Positions 46,311 to 54,821 of a stretch of DNA of 64,000 nucleotides are shown here, one piece after another. A program made the position numbers and the translations under genes. The notes below the pieces were generated by a model. It was not told the DNA's origin and did no database searches. It saw only the letters and a list, made by a program, of their open reading frames with translations. Positions within the stretch are counted from its first letter, which is position 1. Each line of letters opens with the position of its first letter. Origin of the DNA: Nitrosomonas sp. HPC101 (lineage in GTDB: Bacteria > Pseudomonadota > Gammaproteobacteria > Burkholderiales > Nitrosomonadaceae); the NCBI RefSeq assembly GCF_009833125.1, contig NZ_QRCC01000008.1, positions 62,001 to 126,000 on the forward strand, in the 5' to 3' direction.

Positions 46311-46745
46311 ATGATCAGCAAATCAGGAAGAATAGTGGGAATCGGGATAGTGCTATCAGGATTGTCTGCCTGTGCGAGCTATCAGCCCGTTTTGTATCCA
46401 AATGCTCACTATCAATCTGTCGGGAGAACAATCGCAGACCGGGATATTAGAGAATGCAGACAACTGGCTGAATCATCCGGGGCAAGAGAAGGAAGTGGAA
46501 GCGCTGAAAATACAGCAAGGAGAACAGCCATTGGAGCGGGTGCCGGTGCAGCCAGTGGTGCCGTGGGTGGAGCCATTGCCGGTTCTGCCGGGCGTGGCGC
46601 TATGGTTGGTGCTGCCAGTGGTGCCAGCTGGGGATTATTATCAAGTATGCTTGGTTCCGGCACTTCACGGCCTGCAGCAGCTTATACGAATTTTGTAAAC
46701 CGCTGTTTGCGTGAAAAAGGCTACGAGGTGACTGGCTGGCAGTAA
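46311..46745 (+). CDS. Glycine-zipper lipoprotein
   Basis: Predicted small lipoprotein of the outer membrane or periplasm. The 144-residue product has lipobox LSAC with Cys21 and a glycine-zipper segment (AIGAGAGAASGAVGGAIAGS) that probably inserts in or packs against membrane. A C-terminal part with RCLREKGYEVTGW follows, as in other glycine-zipper lipoproteins. ATG 46311 has GGGAGAG upstream; an ATG five codons up is less likely. No function beyond envelope structure can be proposed. Confidence 0.75.
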   Translation: MISKSGRIVGIGIVLSGLSACASYQPVLYPNAHYQSVGRTIADRDIRECRQLAESSGAREGSGSAENTARRTAIGAGAGAASGAVGGAIAGSAGRGAMVGAASGASWGLLSSMLGSGTSRPAAAYTNFVNRCLREKGYEVTGWQ

Positions 46746-46787
46746 GTTCAGATGAATCGTCAATTTTCATTTCATTGACAAGAAGTG

Positions 46788-47327
46788 TCATTTTGATCGT
46801 TTCAGAAATTCCTGTTCCTCCGATGTGGAGATGCGGCCCAAAATTGTGTTTCTGTGCGGGTAGCGGCCAAAATGATCAACGATGGCTTTGTGCCGTAACT
46901 CATGCCCGTAGCTTCTCGCAGAAGCAAAATCCTTGTGGAGTACTTCTGCCGTGATATGTATCTGCCTTGATTCGCTGTGCATGTAAGGAAGCAGCAGGAA
47001 ACCTCGTTGTTTCTGATTCAATGACTGCAATGCTCCGGATACGACCGCTTCCTGAGCGAGCACCAGCGCCATGGAATCCTGCGCAAATGCCTGAGATGTA
47101 TTGCGATATATATTACGGGAAAATTGGTCCAGTACAATGATTTCAGCAAGACGGCCTTCTGCAGTAGCTCGCCATGAAAACAGTTCTGCAGCGGCAGCCT
47201 GTTGGATCAAAGCGGAAAAACGTTGACGGATAAGTTCATCGAAATGGGTGTTGGCTGAAAACCAGAGTCTTTCCTCGCTTTCGTGAAACCAGAATGAGAG
47301 AACTTCCGTGTACGTTATTGTTTTCAT
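46788..47327 (-). CDS. DUF924 family protein
   Basis: Cytoplasmic helical protein of the DUF924 family (TPR-like fold), function unknown. The 179-residue product has the family pattern VLSFWFHE at the start, LIVLDQFSRNIYRNT-like IVLDQFSRNIYRNT, and FLLLPYMHSES followed by HFGRYPHRN. Length is normal for the family. It is convergent with the lipoprotein gene. Confidence 0.88.
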   Translation of the reverse strand: MKTITYTEVLSFWFHESEERLWFSANTHFDELIRQRFSALIQQAAAAELFSWRATAEGRLAEIIVLDQFSRNIYRNTSQAFAQDSMALVLAQEAVVSGALQSLNQKQRGFLLLPYMHSESRQIHITAEVLHKDFASARSYGHELRHKAIVDHFGRYPHRNTILGRISTSEEQEFLKRSK

Positions 47328-47857
47328 ATTGTTATGGAAATACTGAACAAATAGTGTTCTTTAATAAATTTTTTTACAGTTTCCACTCAATATTTCCAAT
47401 TGAGTGGAAATCTGATTATTTTTGAATAATTTTATCCTGCTTCTTGCTGTTTTTCGGGGGGCTCCCATTTTAAAATCGGGCAGTTGACGGTACTGACCAA
47501 GACGCATGGCAATCACCCACTCAATAGCCTTATCCGTATCTTAGGGCTTTTTTCTACGTCCTGATAGCCGGAATCTGAAGGTGGCATGAAGCTATTCCCG
47601 GTTGTACCAGTCGAAGCCAGCGTTTGGTGCAGTTGCTGACCATCGTCAAAGGCATGCAGGTGACACACCAGTACTTTACCGCTTTCCAGAACCACTCCAA
47701 AATGACATGGAGGGAAGATTCAGAGCGATCTACCAATTCCAGAAGCGTTCGGGGTGCCCAATAGAGGATATCTGCAGTGCTTCAACCTGCAATGGAGACG
47801 AACACGTACACACTCCGCCTGGCCCTCCATCAATAGAAAATGCGTTCCCTGCTCAAC
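47328..47857. other. 530-base gap, possibly decayed coding DNA
   Basis: Between the DUF924 gene and the receptor stop. Several short frames read through on both strands but none is recognisable. The minus strand has patches of coding-like composition (about 47513-47760) broken by stops and apparent frameshifts, as expected of a dead gene downstream of the receptor. No terminal inverted repeats were seen. Confidence 0.35.
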
Positions 47858-50074
47858 TCAGAAGTCGATCGTAGCCGACACCAGCACAGTGCGCGGCGTG
47901 CCGACTGATAAAGTGCCGAAAGAAGCCACGCCCGCCCAGTAATTACGATCGAAAGCATTAAGCAGATTGGCGCGGATACTGGTGGATTTTCCAAGCACCT
48001 TAGTGCTGTAGCGAGCACCAAAATCAAATGTCGTCCAGGAAGGCACGCTCTGCGTATTGGTCTGGTTGATATATCGCTTGCCGGTGTGGACAAGATTACC
48101 GGTCAAGGTGAACCCTGGCAGCCACGGCATGTCCCACTCGGCACCCATATTGGCTTGCAATACTGGTACCCCGACTGGCTTATTGCCTCGCGTGGCAGCG
48201 CTACTGGTTTTTGTCAACTCGCCATCTATCAATGTTACGCCACCCAACAGCCGGATACCTGATACGGGTTCACCGAACATGGCGAGTTCTACACCTTGAT
48301 TGCGCTGCTCGCCACTAAGGGAAAAGACATTGTCAGTGAGCAGAGGACTGGGCCGCTTGATCTGGAAGAAGCTCAGCGTGGTGATCAGACGGCCGTAATC
48401 AACCTTGACACCGGCCTCAAGTTGTTCAGTTTTGTAGGGTGCGAGAGCGTGGCCGGCATTGATTGCGATCTGAGGAGCAATATCACCCTTGCTAAGCCCT
48501 TCCATGCGGTTGGCGTAGATCGAGATGTTTTTCCAGGGCCGGACGACCAAACCCACCAGTGGCTTGATCGCTCCCTTGTCGTAGGTGGACGTGACGGCGC
48601 CTGTTGAGCTGAAATTGTCCGATCTGATTTGTTGGAAGCGTACACCCAGGGTGAGCAATACACGCTCGTCAGCTATGGATACGATATCGGTTAATGCGCC
48701 TCCGTAGAATTCGGTCTCCGAGACTTTCATCAGGTCAGGCGTGGCCAGAGCTTGGTCGGGACGGTCAATCGGGGAATACATGTTCGACAACACCGCCGTG
48801 CCAGTGGTGGAGCCTCGCTCCAGACGATCGCGATAACCGGTACCTTGAAGCGTCACGTTGTGGTGAATAGGGCCGGTATTGAATCGGGCGCGCAATCCGC
48901 CATCTGCGCTGGAGCGACCGACACCAAACCTGAAAAACATCGGTACTGACCTGGTATCGCCGGCGACATTCCGGATCGTTGGCGTCTGATCCGATAGCCG
49001 ATCCACCCAGGCGTGAGTACCACCGACACTGGCGAACAATGTCAGCGCGTCGGACAGATCGTATTCGCCTTTAAGCAGGAGTCCCGCATCCTTGATTTTC
49101 GACCAGCCCCAAGGTTGAGTGACGTTGCGCCGGCCATTGGGTGCCGACGGCATCGCAACACCGGCAGTCACCAGGAATGGGCGTGACGGGGCCTTGAACC
49201 ATTCATACTGGCCGAAGGTATCAAGTGTTGCCCGAAACCGCTCGCCCTGATAGTCGAGCGCCACGGAAGCGATATCCGCCTGGCGGAACTGATTGTCCAG
49301 GAGCGTATCGCCCTGATGATGACTGCCGTTAAGCCGGATACCGAACTGGCGATCCGCACCGAAGCGCCGGGCGATATCGAGGTGTCCGCCTCCCTGCGTG
49401 CCTGATAAATAGTTGCCCGTGAGCCGGGTCAGGTCGGCCGAGGCACGCTTCGGAACAATATTGATGACGCCGCCAACTCCGCTGTTCGGGGATATCCCAT
49501 ACAGCAGTGCAGCAGGCCCCTTGAGCACCTCGATGCGCTCAGCGTATTCCGTGAATACGCGATAATTGGGGGCCACGCCATACTGCCCGTCGAAGGCGGA
49601 CTCCCCTACGTTGCCTTCGCCGATTGGAAAGCCACGAATATAGAAAGAATCGACGACACCACCCCTCTGACCGGTAGAACGGACTGAGGGATCTCGGGTC
49701 AAGAGGTCAGCCGCCGTGATGGCGTGCTGGTTCTGTATCATCTGCGAGGTATAGCTGCTGATGCTGAAAGGAGCCTTCATGAGATCCATATTGCCGAGCA
49801 CGCCGAGCCGTCCGCCGCGCGCAACTTGTCCGCCGGCATAGGATTGTGGAAGCTCATCAGGCCGTTCTGCGCTGATTTTCATCTCAGGAAGTGTCGTGAC
49901 ATCGCCGGCGGCACCTTCTTGTTTTTCCTTTAGCGCAGTTTGCGCATGAACAGGATTGAATTCCACAGTCAGCAGGCCTGCGAAGATCATACACATGGCA
50001 AAATTTGGCGATTTGGGGAACATGCTCGCGCAGACGCGCGAGGAGGGGGAAATAAAATCCATTTTGCGCAACAC
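47858..50074 (-). CDS. TonB-dependent siderophore receptor
   Basis: Outer-membrane gated barrel importing ferric siderophores, powered by TonB-ExbBD. The 738-residue product has a signal peptide. A plug domain follows (SFYIRGFPIGEGNVGESAFDG in part; RIEVLKGPAALLYGISPNSGVGGVINIVPKRA in part), with a TonB-box-like LPEMKISAERP before it. A C-terminal barrel ends in ...SATIDF, whose terminal Phe is the usual barrel signal. GTG 50072-50074 follows AAAGGAAAACACT, a good ribosome site; an in-frame ATG four codons on is possible. A Fur-box-like palindrome lies about 100 bases upstream. Which siderophore is imported is unknown. Confidence 0.9.
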   Translation of the reverse strand: MLRKMDFISPSSRVCASMFPKSPNFAMCMIFAGLLTVEFNPVHAQTALKEKQEGAAGDVTTLPEMKISAERPDELPQSYAGGQVARGGRLGVLGNMDLMKAPFSISSYTSQMIQNQHAITAADLLTRDPSVRSTGQRGGVVDSFYIRGFPIGEGNVGESAFDGQYGVAPNYRVFTEYAERIEVLKGPAALLYGISPNSGVGGVINIVPKRASADLTRLTGNYLSGTQGGGHLDIARRFGADRQFGIRLNGSHHQGDTLLDNQFRQADIASVALDYQGERFRATLDTFGQYEWFKAPSRPFLVTAGVAMPSAPNGRRNVTQPWGWSKIKDAGLLLKGEYDLSDALTLFASVGGTHAWVDRLSDQTPTIRNVAGDTRSVPMFFRFGVGRSSADGGLRARFNTGPIHHNVTLQGTGYRDRLERGSTTGTAVLSNMYSPIDRPDQALATPDLMKVSETEFYGGALTDIVSIADERVLLTLGVRFQQIRSDNFSSTGAVTSTYDKGAIKPLVGLVVRPWKNISIYANRMEGLSKGDIAPQIAINAGHALAPYKTEQLEAGVKVDYGRLITTLSFFQIKRPSPLLTDNVFSLSGEQRNQGVELAMFGEPVSGIRLLGGVTLIDGELTKTSSAATRGNKPVGVPVLQANMGAEWDMPWLPGFTLTGNLVHTGKRYINQTNTQSVPSWTTFDFGARYSTKVLGKSTSIRANLLNAFDRNYWAGVASFGTLSVGTPRTVLVSATIDF

Positions 50075-50174
50075 AGTGTTTTCCTTTTTCTTGTTTTCTT
50101 AATATGCACTGGCTGGCAAATGCTGGCTGACACGGTTCTATAGGGTTACTGCCTAAAGATCAGCACATTGTAAT

Positions 50175-50189
50175 CGAGAATTATTCTCG
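50175..50189. promoter_or_regulatory. Fur-box-like palindrome upstream of siderophore receptor
   Basis: CGAGAAT-T-ATTCTCG is a perfect 7-1-7 inverted repeat about 100 bases before the receptor start. It has the spacing of the classical Fur box half-sites (GATAAT-type). Iron-dependent repression of the receptor is likely; the divergent mtfA gene could also be affected. Confidence 0.7.
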
Positions 50190-50319
50190 TGTAAAAATTA
50201 AAATACGAGAGTGAAAACAACAGCGTATGCTGAATCTCCAATCCTCATTAGAGCCACTGGTACACTGGGAGAAATGGTAATAATTTTATGTTGACTGCTA
50301 TCGAAAACCTTGTCGATTT

Positions 50320-51096
50320 ATGATCTGGTATCCGGAAAAATGGCGACGACGCTGGATTCTCGGACGTGAATCGATTCCGGAATCTATCTGGCGGTCCGTA
50401 GTGGATCAACTGCCTTTTCTGCGTGGATTGACCCGGGATGAATTCAGGCTGTTGCGGGAATGGAGCACCATTTTTTTGTATAACAAGAAAATAAATGGTG
50501 TGCAGGGGCTGGTCGTGACAGAGGCAATGCGTGCGATGATTGCGGTACAGGCTTGTCTGCTGATTCTGAAACTGGATCCGGAATATTATGATAATTGGGT
50601 AGAGGTGATCGTTTATCCCGGTAAATTTGTGCTTGATCATACTTATACTGATGAAACCGGCGTCGTTCATACCAGACGAGTGGTGGCCTCGGGTGAATCC
50701 TGGCAGGCCGGACCAGTCATCCTGTCGTGGGAAGATGTGGTAGATATTCGCTGCGAATCCGGATACAACGTGGTGATACACGAATTTGCGCATAAGCTGG
50801 ATATGCTGAATGGTTCTGCCGATGGGTATCCGCCACTGCACGGCGATATGGATCGGCGGATATGGGCAGCTGTTTTCAGTCGGGCGTATGAAATTTTCTG
50901 CAGGCAGGTGGAGCAGGGTGAAGTCACTGCGATGAATCCCTATGCGGCAGAAGATCCTGCGGAATTCTTTGCTGTATCCAGTGAAGTCTTTTTCACCAGA
51001 CCGTGTCTGATCAAACAGCATTTTCCCGATATGTACCAGCAACTGGCCCGGTTTTATTGTCAGGATCCGGCGGCAAGATGGATTGCTGGAGCTTAA
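50320..51096 (+). CDS. mtfA: MtfA (M90) metallopeptidase
   Basis: Zinc peptidase of family M90; in E. coli MtfA interacts with the glucose regulator Mlc and cleaves small substrates. The 258-residue product has the zinc site HEFAH (154-158) and a downstream Glu in DPAEFFAVSSEVFF. The ESIPESIW start and LVVTEAMRAMIAVQACLLIL stretch are typical. The ATG at 50320 lacks a clear ribosome site. It is divergent from the receptor and convergent with uvrC. Confidence 0.88.
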   Translation: MIWYPEKWRRRWILGRESIPESIWRSVVDQLPFLRGLTRDEFRLLREWSTIFLYNKKINGVQGLVVTEAMRAMIAVQACLLILKLDPEYYDNWVEVIVYPGKFVLDHTYTDETGVVHTRRVVASGESWQAGPVILSWEDVVDIRCESGYNVVIHEFAHKLDMLNGSADGYPPLHGDMDRRIWAAVFSRAYEIFCRQVEQGEVTAMNPYAAEDPAEFFAVSSEVFFTRPCLIKQHFPDMYQQLARFYCQDPAARWIAGA

Positions 51097-51103
51097 GTTT
51101 CTG

Positions 51104-52918
51104 TCAGCGGAGTTCCCGGTAGATTTTTTCTGCCAGTGACCGGCTGATGCCTTCGGTCTGTTGTAATTCCTCGATGCTGGCGGTTTTTACGCCTTTGAGG
51201 CCGCCGAAGCGCGTAAGCAAACTCTGGCGGCGTTTTGCACCAATGCCAGCAATCTGTTCAAGAGAAGAGGTTTTGCGGGTTTTGGCGCGTTTTGCCCGAT
51301 GTCCCTGGATGGCAAAGCGATGTGCTTCATCGCGGATTTGCTGGATGAGGTGCAGAGCAGGGTGGTCGTCCGGCAGATGCAGTGCTTCTTCCTGCCAGGG
51401 GAGAATCAACTGCTCCAGACCAGGTTTGCGTGTTTCTCCTTTAGCTACGCCTACCAGCGGAATATCATTGAGCCCCAGTTCGATCATGACTTCACGGGCA
51501 ACTCTGATTTGTCCCTTGCCGCCATCGATCAGAATCAGATCAGGCAACTTTCCTTCCTCCATGGCAATTTTTGCATAGCGCCGCTGTAGTACGTCACGCA
51601 TCGCGACATAGTCATCCCCAGGTGTGATATCGGTAATATTGTAGCGGCGATATTCACCATTGCGCATGGCAAAGCGGTCATATACTACGCAGGAGGCAAT
51701 CGTGGCTTCTCCCATGGTGTGGCTGATGTCGAAACATTCAATACGCCCCAGACCGGGCAGATTCAATGCTTCCTGCAAAGCTTGCAATCTGTCCTCCTGA
51801 TTGGCCTGTTGAATCAGTTTCTGCTGCAGTGCCAGTTGTGCATTTTCGGCTGCCATGTCCAGCCATTTGCGCCGTTCTCCGATCGGGTGGATCGTCAGGG
51901 TGACTTTGTGCCCGGCCTGATCGGATAACAGTTTTTGCAGCAGTGTAACGCGAATTTTCTGGCCGAGAATGATCAGGGGAGGAACGCTACGGCCCAAATA
52001 ATGCTGCGTGACGAATGCCTCTAGCACTGTGCTGATATTCTCTTCATGAGCGTTCTGTGGAAAGAAGGTTTTGTCACCCAGGTGACGGCCACTGCGGATC
52101 ATGACCAGATTGACGGCAGCGGCGCGGCTGTCCGTTTCAATTGCACAGGCGATCACATCCGCATCCAGCGCCTTGCCGCTGTCGACAAACTGTTTTTCCT
52201 GAATTTTGCGCAACGCCTGCATCTGATCGCGTAACTGTGCAGCCTGTTCATAATCCTGCTGATCGGATGCGGCGAACATTTTCTGTTCGATTGTTTTCAG
52301 TACTTCATCCTGCTTGCCTTGCAGAAATAGAGCCGCACTGTTTACATCCTGCTGATACGCTTCTGGCGAGATCAGCCCGACACAGGGTCCGCTGCAGCGT
52401 TTGATCTGATACAGCAGGCACGGTCGTGTGCGGTGATTGAATACCGAGTTTTCACAGGTACGCAGGCGAAACACTTTCTGCAGTAACTGGATACTGGATT
52501 TGACGACCCCTGCATTCGGGAACGGGCCGAAATACTGATGGCGGTCATCCAATGCACCACGATAAAACGCGAGCCGGGAAAAAGTATGCCGGGTCAGCAG
52601 CAGATACGGATAGGATTTATCGTCCCGGAACAGGATGTTGTAGCGTGGCGCAAGGCTCTTGATCAGATTGTTTTCCAGCAGCAGTGCTTCTGCTTCGGAA
52701 CGGGTGACTGTAGTTTCGATCCCCGCAATCTGCGATACCATCAGCAGAATGCGAGGCGACAGATTGGATTTCTGGAAGTAAGACGCGACCCTTTTTTTCA
52801 GATCGATCGCTTTCCCCACATAAATCACGTCGCCTGCTGCATTCAGCATGCGATACACACCTGGCTGGGCGGGCAGGGTCAGAACAAATGCTTTTCCGTC
52901 AAATGCGGATTCTGACAA
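51104..52918 (-). CDS. uvrC: Excinuclease ABC subunit C
   Basis: Makes both incisions around DNA lesions in nucleotide excision repair with UvrA and UvrB. The 604-residue product has the N-terminal GIY-YIG-like domain (PGVYRMLNAAGDVIYVGKA in part), then a Cys-rich UvrBC-binding centre (CLLYQIKRCSGPCVGL). The UVR motif, an RNase H-like nuclease domain (CFDISHTMGE, DLILIDGGKGQI) and C-terminal helix-hairpin-helix motifs (GIGAKRRQSLLTRFGG) follow. It is complete with normal length and is probably a single gene. Confidence 0.96.
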   Translation of the reverse strand: MSESAFDGKAFVLTLPAQPGVYRMLNAAGDVIYVGKAIDLKKRVASYFQKSNLSPRILLMVSQIAGIETTVTRSEAEALLLENNLIKSLAPRYNILFRDDKSYPYLLLTRHTFSRLAFYRGALDDRHQYFGPFPNAGVVKSSIQLLQKVFRLRTCENSVFNHRTRPCLLYQIKRCSGPCVGLISPEAYQQDVNSAALFLQGKQDEVLKTIEQKMFAASDQQDYEQAAQLRDQMQALRKIQEKQFVDSGKALDADVIACAIETDSRAAAVNLVMIRSGRHLGDKTFFPQNAHEENISTVLEAFVTQHYLGRSVPPLIILGQKIRVTLLQKLLSDQAGHKVTLTIHPIGERRKWLDMAAENAQLALQQKLIQQANQEDRLQALQEALNLPGLGRIECFDISHTMGEATIASCVVYDRFAMRNGEYRRYNITDITPGDDYVAMRDVLQRRYAKIAMEEGKLPDLILIDGGKGQIRVAREVMIELGLNDIPLVGVAKGETRKPGLEQLILPWQEEALHLPDDHPALHLIQQIRDEAHRFAIQGHRAKRAKTRKTSSLEQIAGIGAKRRQSLLTRFGGLKGVKTASIEELQQTEGISRSLAEKIYRELR

Positions 52919-52933
52919 GACAGCCTGACTCCA

Positions 52934-53122
52934 TTATTTATTCTCACCAAGTAATTTGCCGCCAATCGCCCAGCTTTCATGCGGCAGCTCGTCAAACGCA
53001 ATATAAACGTAGGATTTAGGTTTATGCGCGATACGTTCAAGCGCATCAGTGATTTCAGTGGCGAGCTGCTGTTTCTGTTCGCGGGTTAATGTGCCGGCCA
53101 GACGGATATTGACGTAAGGCAT
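52934..53122 (-). CDS. 4-oxalocrotonate tautomerase family protein
   Basis: Small cytoplasmic tautomerase-like subunit that works with an N-terminal Pro as base. The 62-residue product begins M-Pro-Y-V, so Pro2 would become the catalytic Pro1 after Met removal, and the fold pattern PYVNIRLAGTLTREQKQQL is typical. The usual Arg pair is partly replaced (only one Arg early), so substrate use is uncertain. It lies just upstream of uvrC, perhaps in the same transcript. Confidence 0.82.
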   Translation of the reverse strand: MPYVNIRLAGTLTREQKQQLATEITDALERIAHKPKSYVYIAFDELPHESWAIGGKLLGENK

Positions 53123-53520
53123 TTTTGATTCTCCTGTGCAAGAAATTTCAGCGTTGTTTACAGATCATTGGAACGGATGATGAGTATTTCATAAGGCATG
53201 ACGTTGTTCAAATCCATGTGTGCAGCAAGGGTTGATGTGCCTTCCCTTCATTGTGGCGAACAATTATTGTGTCGCTTTTACCTGGAGCGGTGCTTGTCAG
53301 CCTGAATTTCATAAAACTTTCACATAAAATCAATAATATAGGATGCCTTTGGATAAGTCAGTCCGATATCTTCAAGAGGTGTATCAATCAGATTCACTTT
53401 GTGATATAAACAATAACTAAATGTCATAACTAGAAGAATTCCATCAGCATGGTAAAAGACTACTTTCAGAGTTTTATCAGTATCATCAACAATTCACTGT
53501 CAAAAAAGGAGGTTGCAAAT
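53123..53520. other. 398-base gap before the PEP-CTERM gene
   Basis: The gene upstream (tautomerase) runs the other way, so promoters for both genes should lie here. It is A/T-rich towards the PEP-CTERM start. I saw no known operator, repeat or further gene. Confidence 0.3.
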
Positions 53521-54267
53521 ATGAACTTGAAGTCTGGAATCAGGTATGGCACTGTCGTGGCCGGAATCGTCCTGGGTTTGTCAACGAGCTCTGCTTATGC
53601 GGGTGTAGCTGGTTCGATGGTACTGGACATAACCGGTGGTTGTTTTTCCTATGGCGCTACTGGCGCGACAGGCTGCGGAATAAGCGATGCCTTAAAAGCT
53701 GACGGAGTAAAAGAATACGCCACCGGATCATTTCAATTTGGTAATACCCTCTCCGGAATCAGTAATCCGTTAGCCTATACCTATCTGGCCTCAGTTTCTC
53801 TGCATGCAGAGGTTCCTGGTGGCCCAGCCATTTCATTTGATGACACACGATCAAAATCGTTTGCCTCGCTGGGCGATCTGCAATCTGACCCGTTATGGAA
53901 TACAGCGTTTGAATTTGTTACCGCTGTAATGGCCCAGCAAAACGGTTCTTTTTCAGCAGTATTGCCACCACCAGCAGGAACACCGGCTGAAGTATTTTGG
54001 AGTTACACACTGACCGATCTTACGCCTGGCCCCGGATCTACACCGGCCAGTGCTACAGGCGAATTCATGGCCTGGTCTACAGATGATCTGAATGGATTTT
54101 CACTTGCATCACTGGGCCGGTCGCTTCCAGCCAATCCTGTCAATTTCTCACTTAACGTAGCACTCAGTGCGGTACCAGAGCCAGCAACAATCGCGCTGAT
54201 TGGTCTGGGAATTTTAGGAATGGGCACAATACAAAGACGCAAAATCTCCGCAGCTTTGCCTGCCTGA
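53521..54267 (+). CDS. PEP-CTERM sorting-domain protein
   Basis: Exported protein anchored or released through an exosortase system; no enzymatic function is evident. The 248-residue product has a signal peptide (hydrophobic VVAGIVLGLSTSSAYA) and a Gly/Ser/Thr-rich middle with few charges. The C-terminal sorting tail has VPEPATIALIGLGILGMG followed by the basic QRRK. ATG 53521 follows a near-perfect AAGGAGG; longer frames are unlikely. It ends in a hairpin terminator shared with dsbB. Confidence 0.82.
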   Translation: MNLKSGIRYGTVVAGIVLGLSTSSAYAGVAGSMVLDITGGCFSYGATGATGCGISDALKADGVKEYATGSFQFGNTLSGISNPLAYTYLASVSLHAEVPGGPAISFDDTRSKSFASLGDLQSDPLWNTAFEFVTAVMAQQNGSFSAVLPPPAGTPAEVFWSYTLTDLTPGPGSTPASATGEFMAWSTDDLNGFSLASLGRSLPANPVNFSLNVALSAVPEPATIALIGLGILGMGTIQRRKISAALPA

Positions 54268-54279
54268 ACTACATGAAAA

Positions 54280-54328
54280 CCGGATACTCCAGTTAAGAGA
54301 AAATGGTCTTAACAATTGGAGTATCCGG
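54280..54328. terminator. Bidirectional hairpin terminator between PEP-CTERM and dsbB genes
   Basis: CCGGATACTCCA (54280-54291) pairs perfectly with TGGAGTATCCGG (54317-54328), with an inner GTTAAGA/TCTTAAC stem. The genes on each side converge on it (stops at 54267 and 54344), so it can end both transcripts. Confidence 0.8.
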
Positions 54329-54343
54329 ATCTATTGAATCACA

Positions 54344-54817
54344 TCATGATCGATCCCGCCAAAGTAATCCAGCGATAAGACTGAATGCCAGAAATATCAG
54401 GAGTGACCAGTCAGGCATTGTCATCGATAGAAATTGCCAGGTACTATCGGTACAGTCGCCATTGGCTTCAAACATATCCGGCCACCATCGGGCGAGAGGT
54501 AGTTCGTTCAGAAAAGCTTCTTCCGGACTGATGCCGCATTCAAATGCTTCAGGAAAACGTATTAACCAGGCCTGTCGTCCGGCAACAATAGCACCCGCTA
54601 GTGAAAACAGGATGATCAGCACGCAGTAGATGCGTCTTCCTAACTGTTGTGGATTATGAATAAACGCGAATAACGCACTCATACCCACCAGCCAGTAGGC
54701 CATACGCTGGAAGATGCACAACGGACAGGGCAGCAATCCATCGACCAGTTGCAGATAAAACGCATAGCTCACCAGTCCGGCACAGGCAAAGACAATCAGC
54801 AGAAAAGTTATTCTCAT
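54344..54817 (-). CDS. dsbB: Disulfide bond formation protein DsbB
   Basis: Inner-membrane protein that reoxidises DsbA and passes electrons to quinone. The 157-residue product has four helices, the first periplasmic redox pair in CPLC (Cys31, Cys34) and a second pair in FECGISPEE and NGDCTDS. ATG 54815-54817 starts the first helix; a longer frame overlaps the rlmL stop region. It follows rlmL directly and may be in the same transcript. Confidence 0.93.
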   Translation of the reverse strand: MRITFLLIVFACAGLVSYAFYLQLVDGLLPCPLCIFQRMAYWLVGMSALFAFIHNPQQLGRRIYCVLIILFSLAGAIVAGRQAWLIRFPEAFECGISPEEAFLNELPLARWWPDMFEANGDCTDSTWQFLSMTMPDWSLLIFLAFSLIAGLLWRDRS

Positions 54818-54821
54818 GGTT

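Noticed and set aside
46760-46790. TGACA-AGAAG-TGTCA as a terminator between convergent genes
   Set aside because: The stem is only five pairs and overlaps the DUF924 stop region; too weak to list.
47328-47857. An insertion sequence remnant
   Set aside because: No transposase motif, terminal inverted repeat or target duplication could be recognised.
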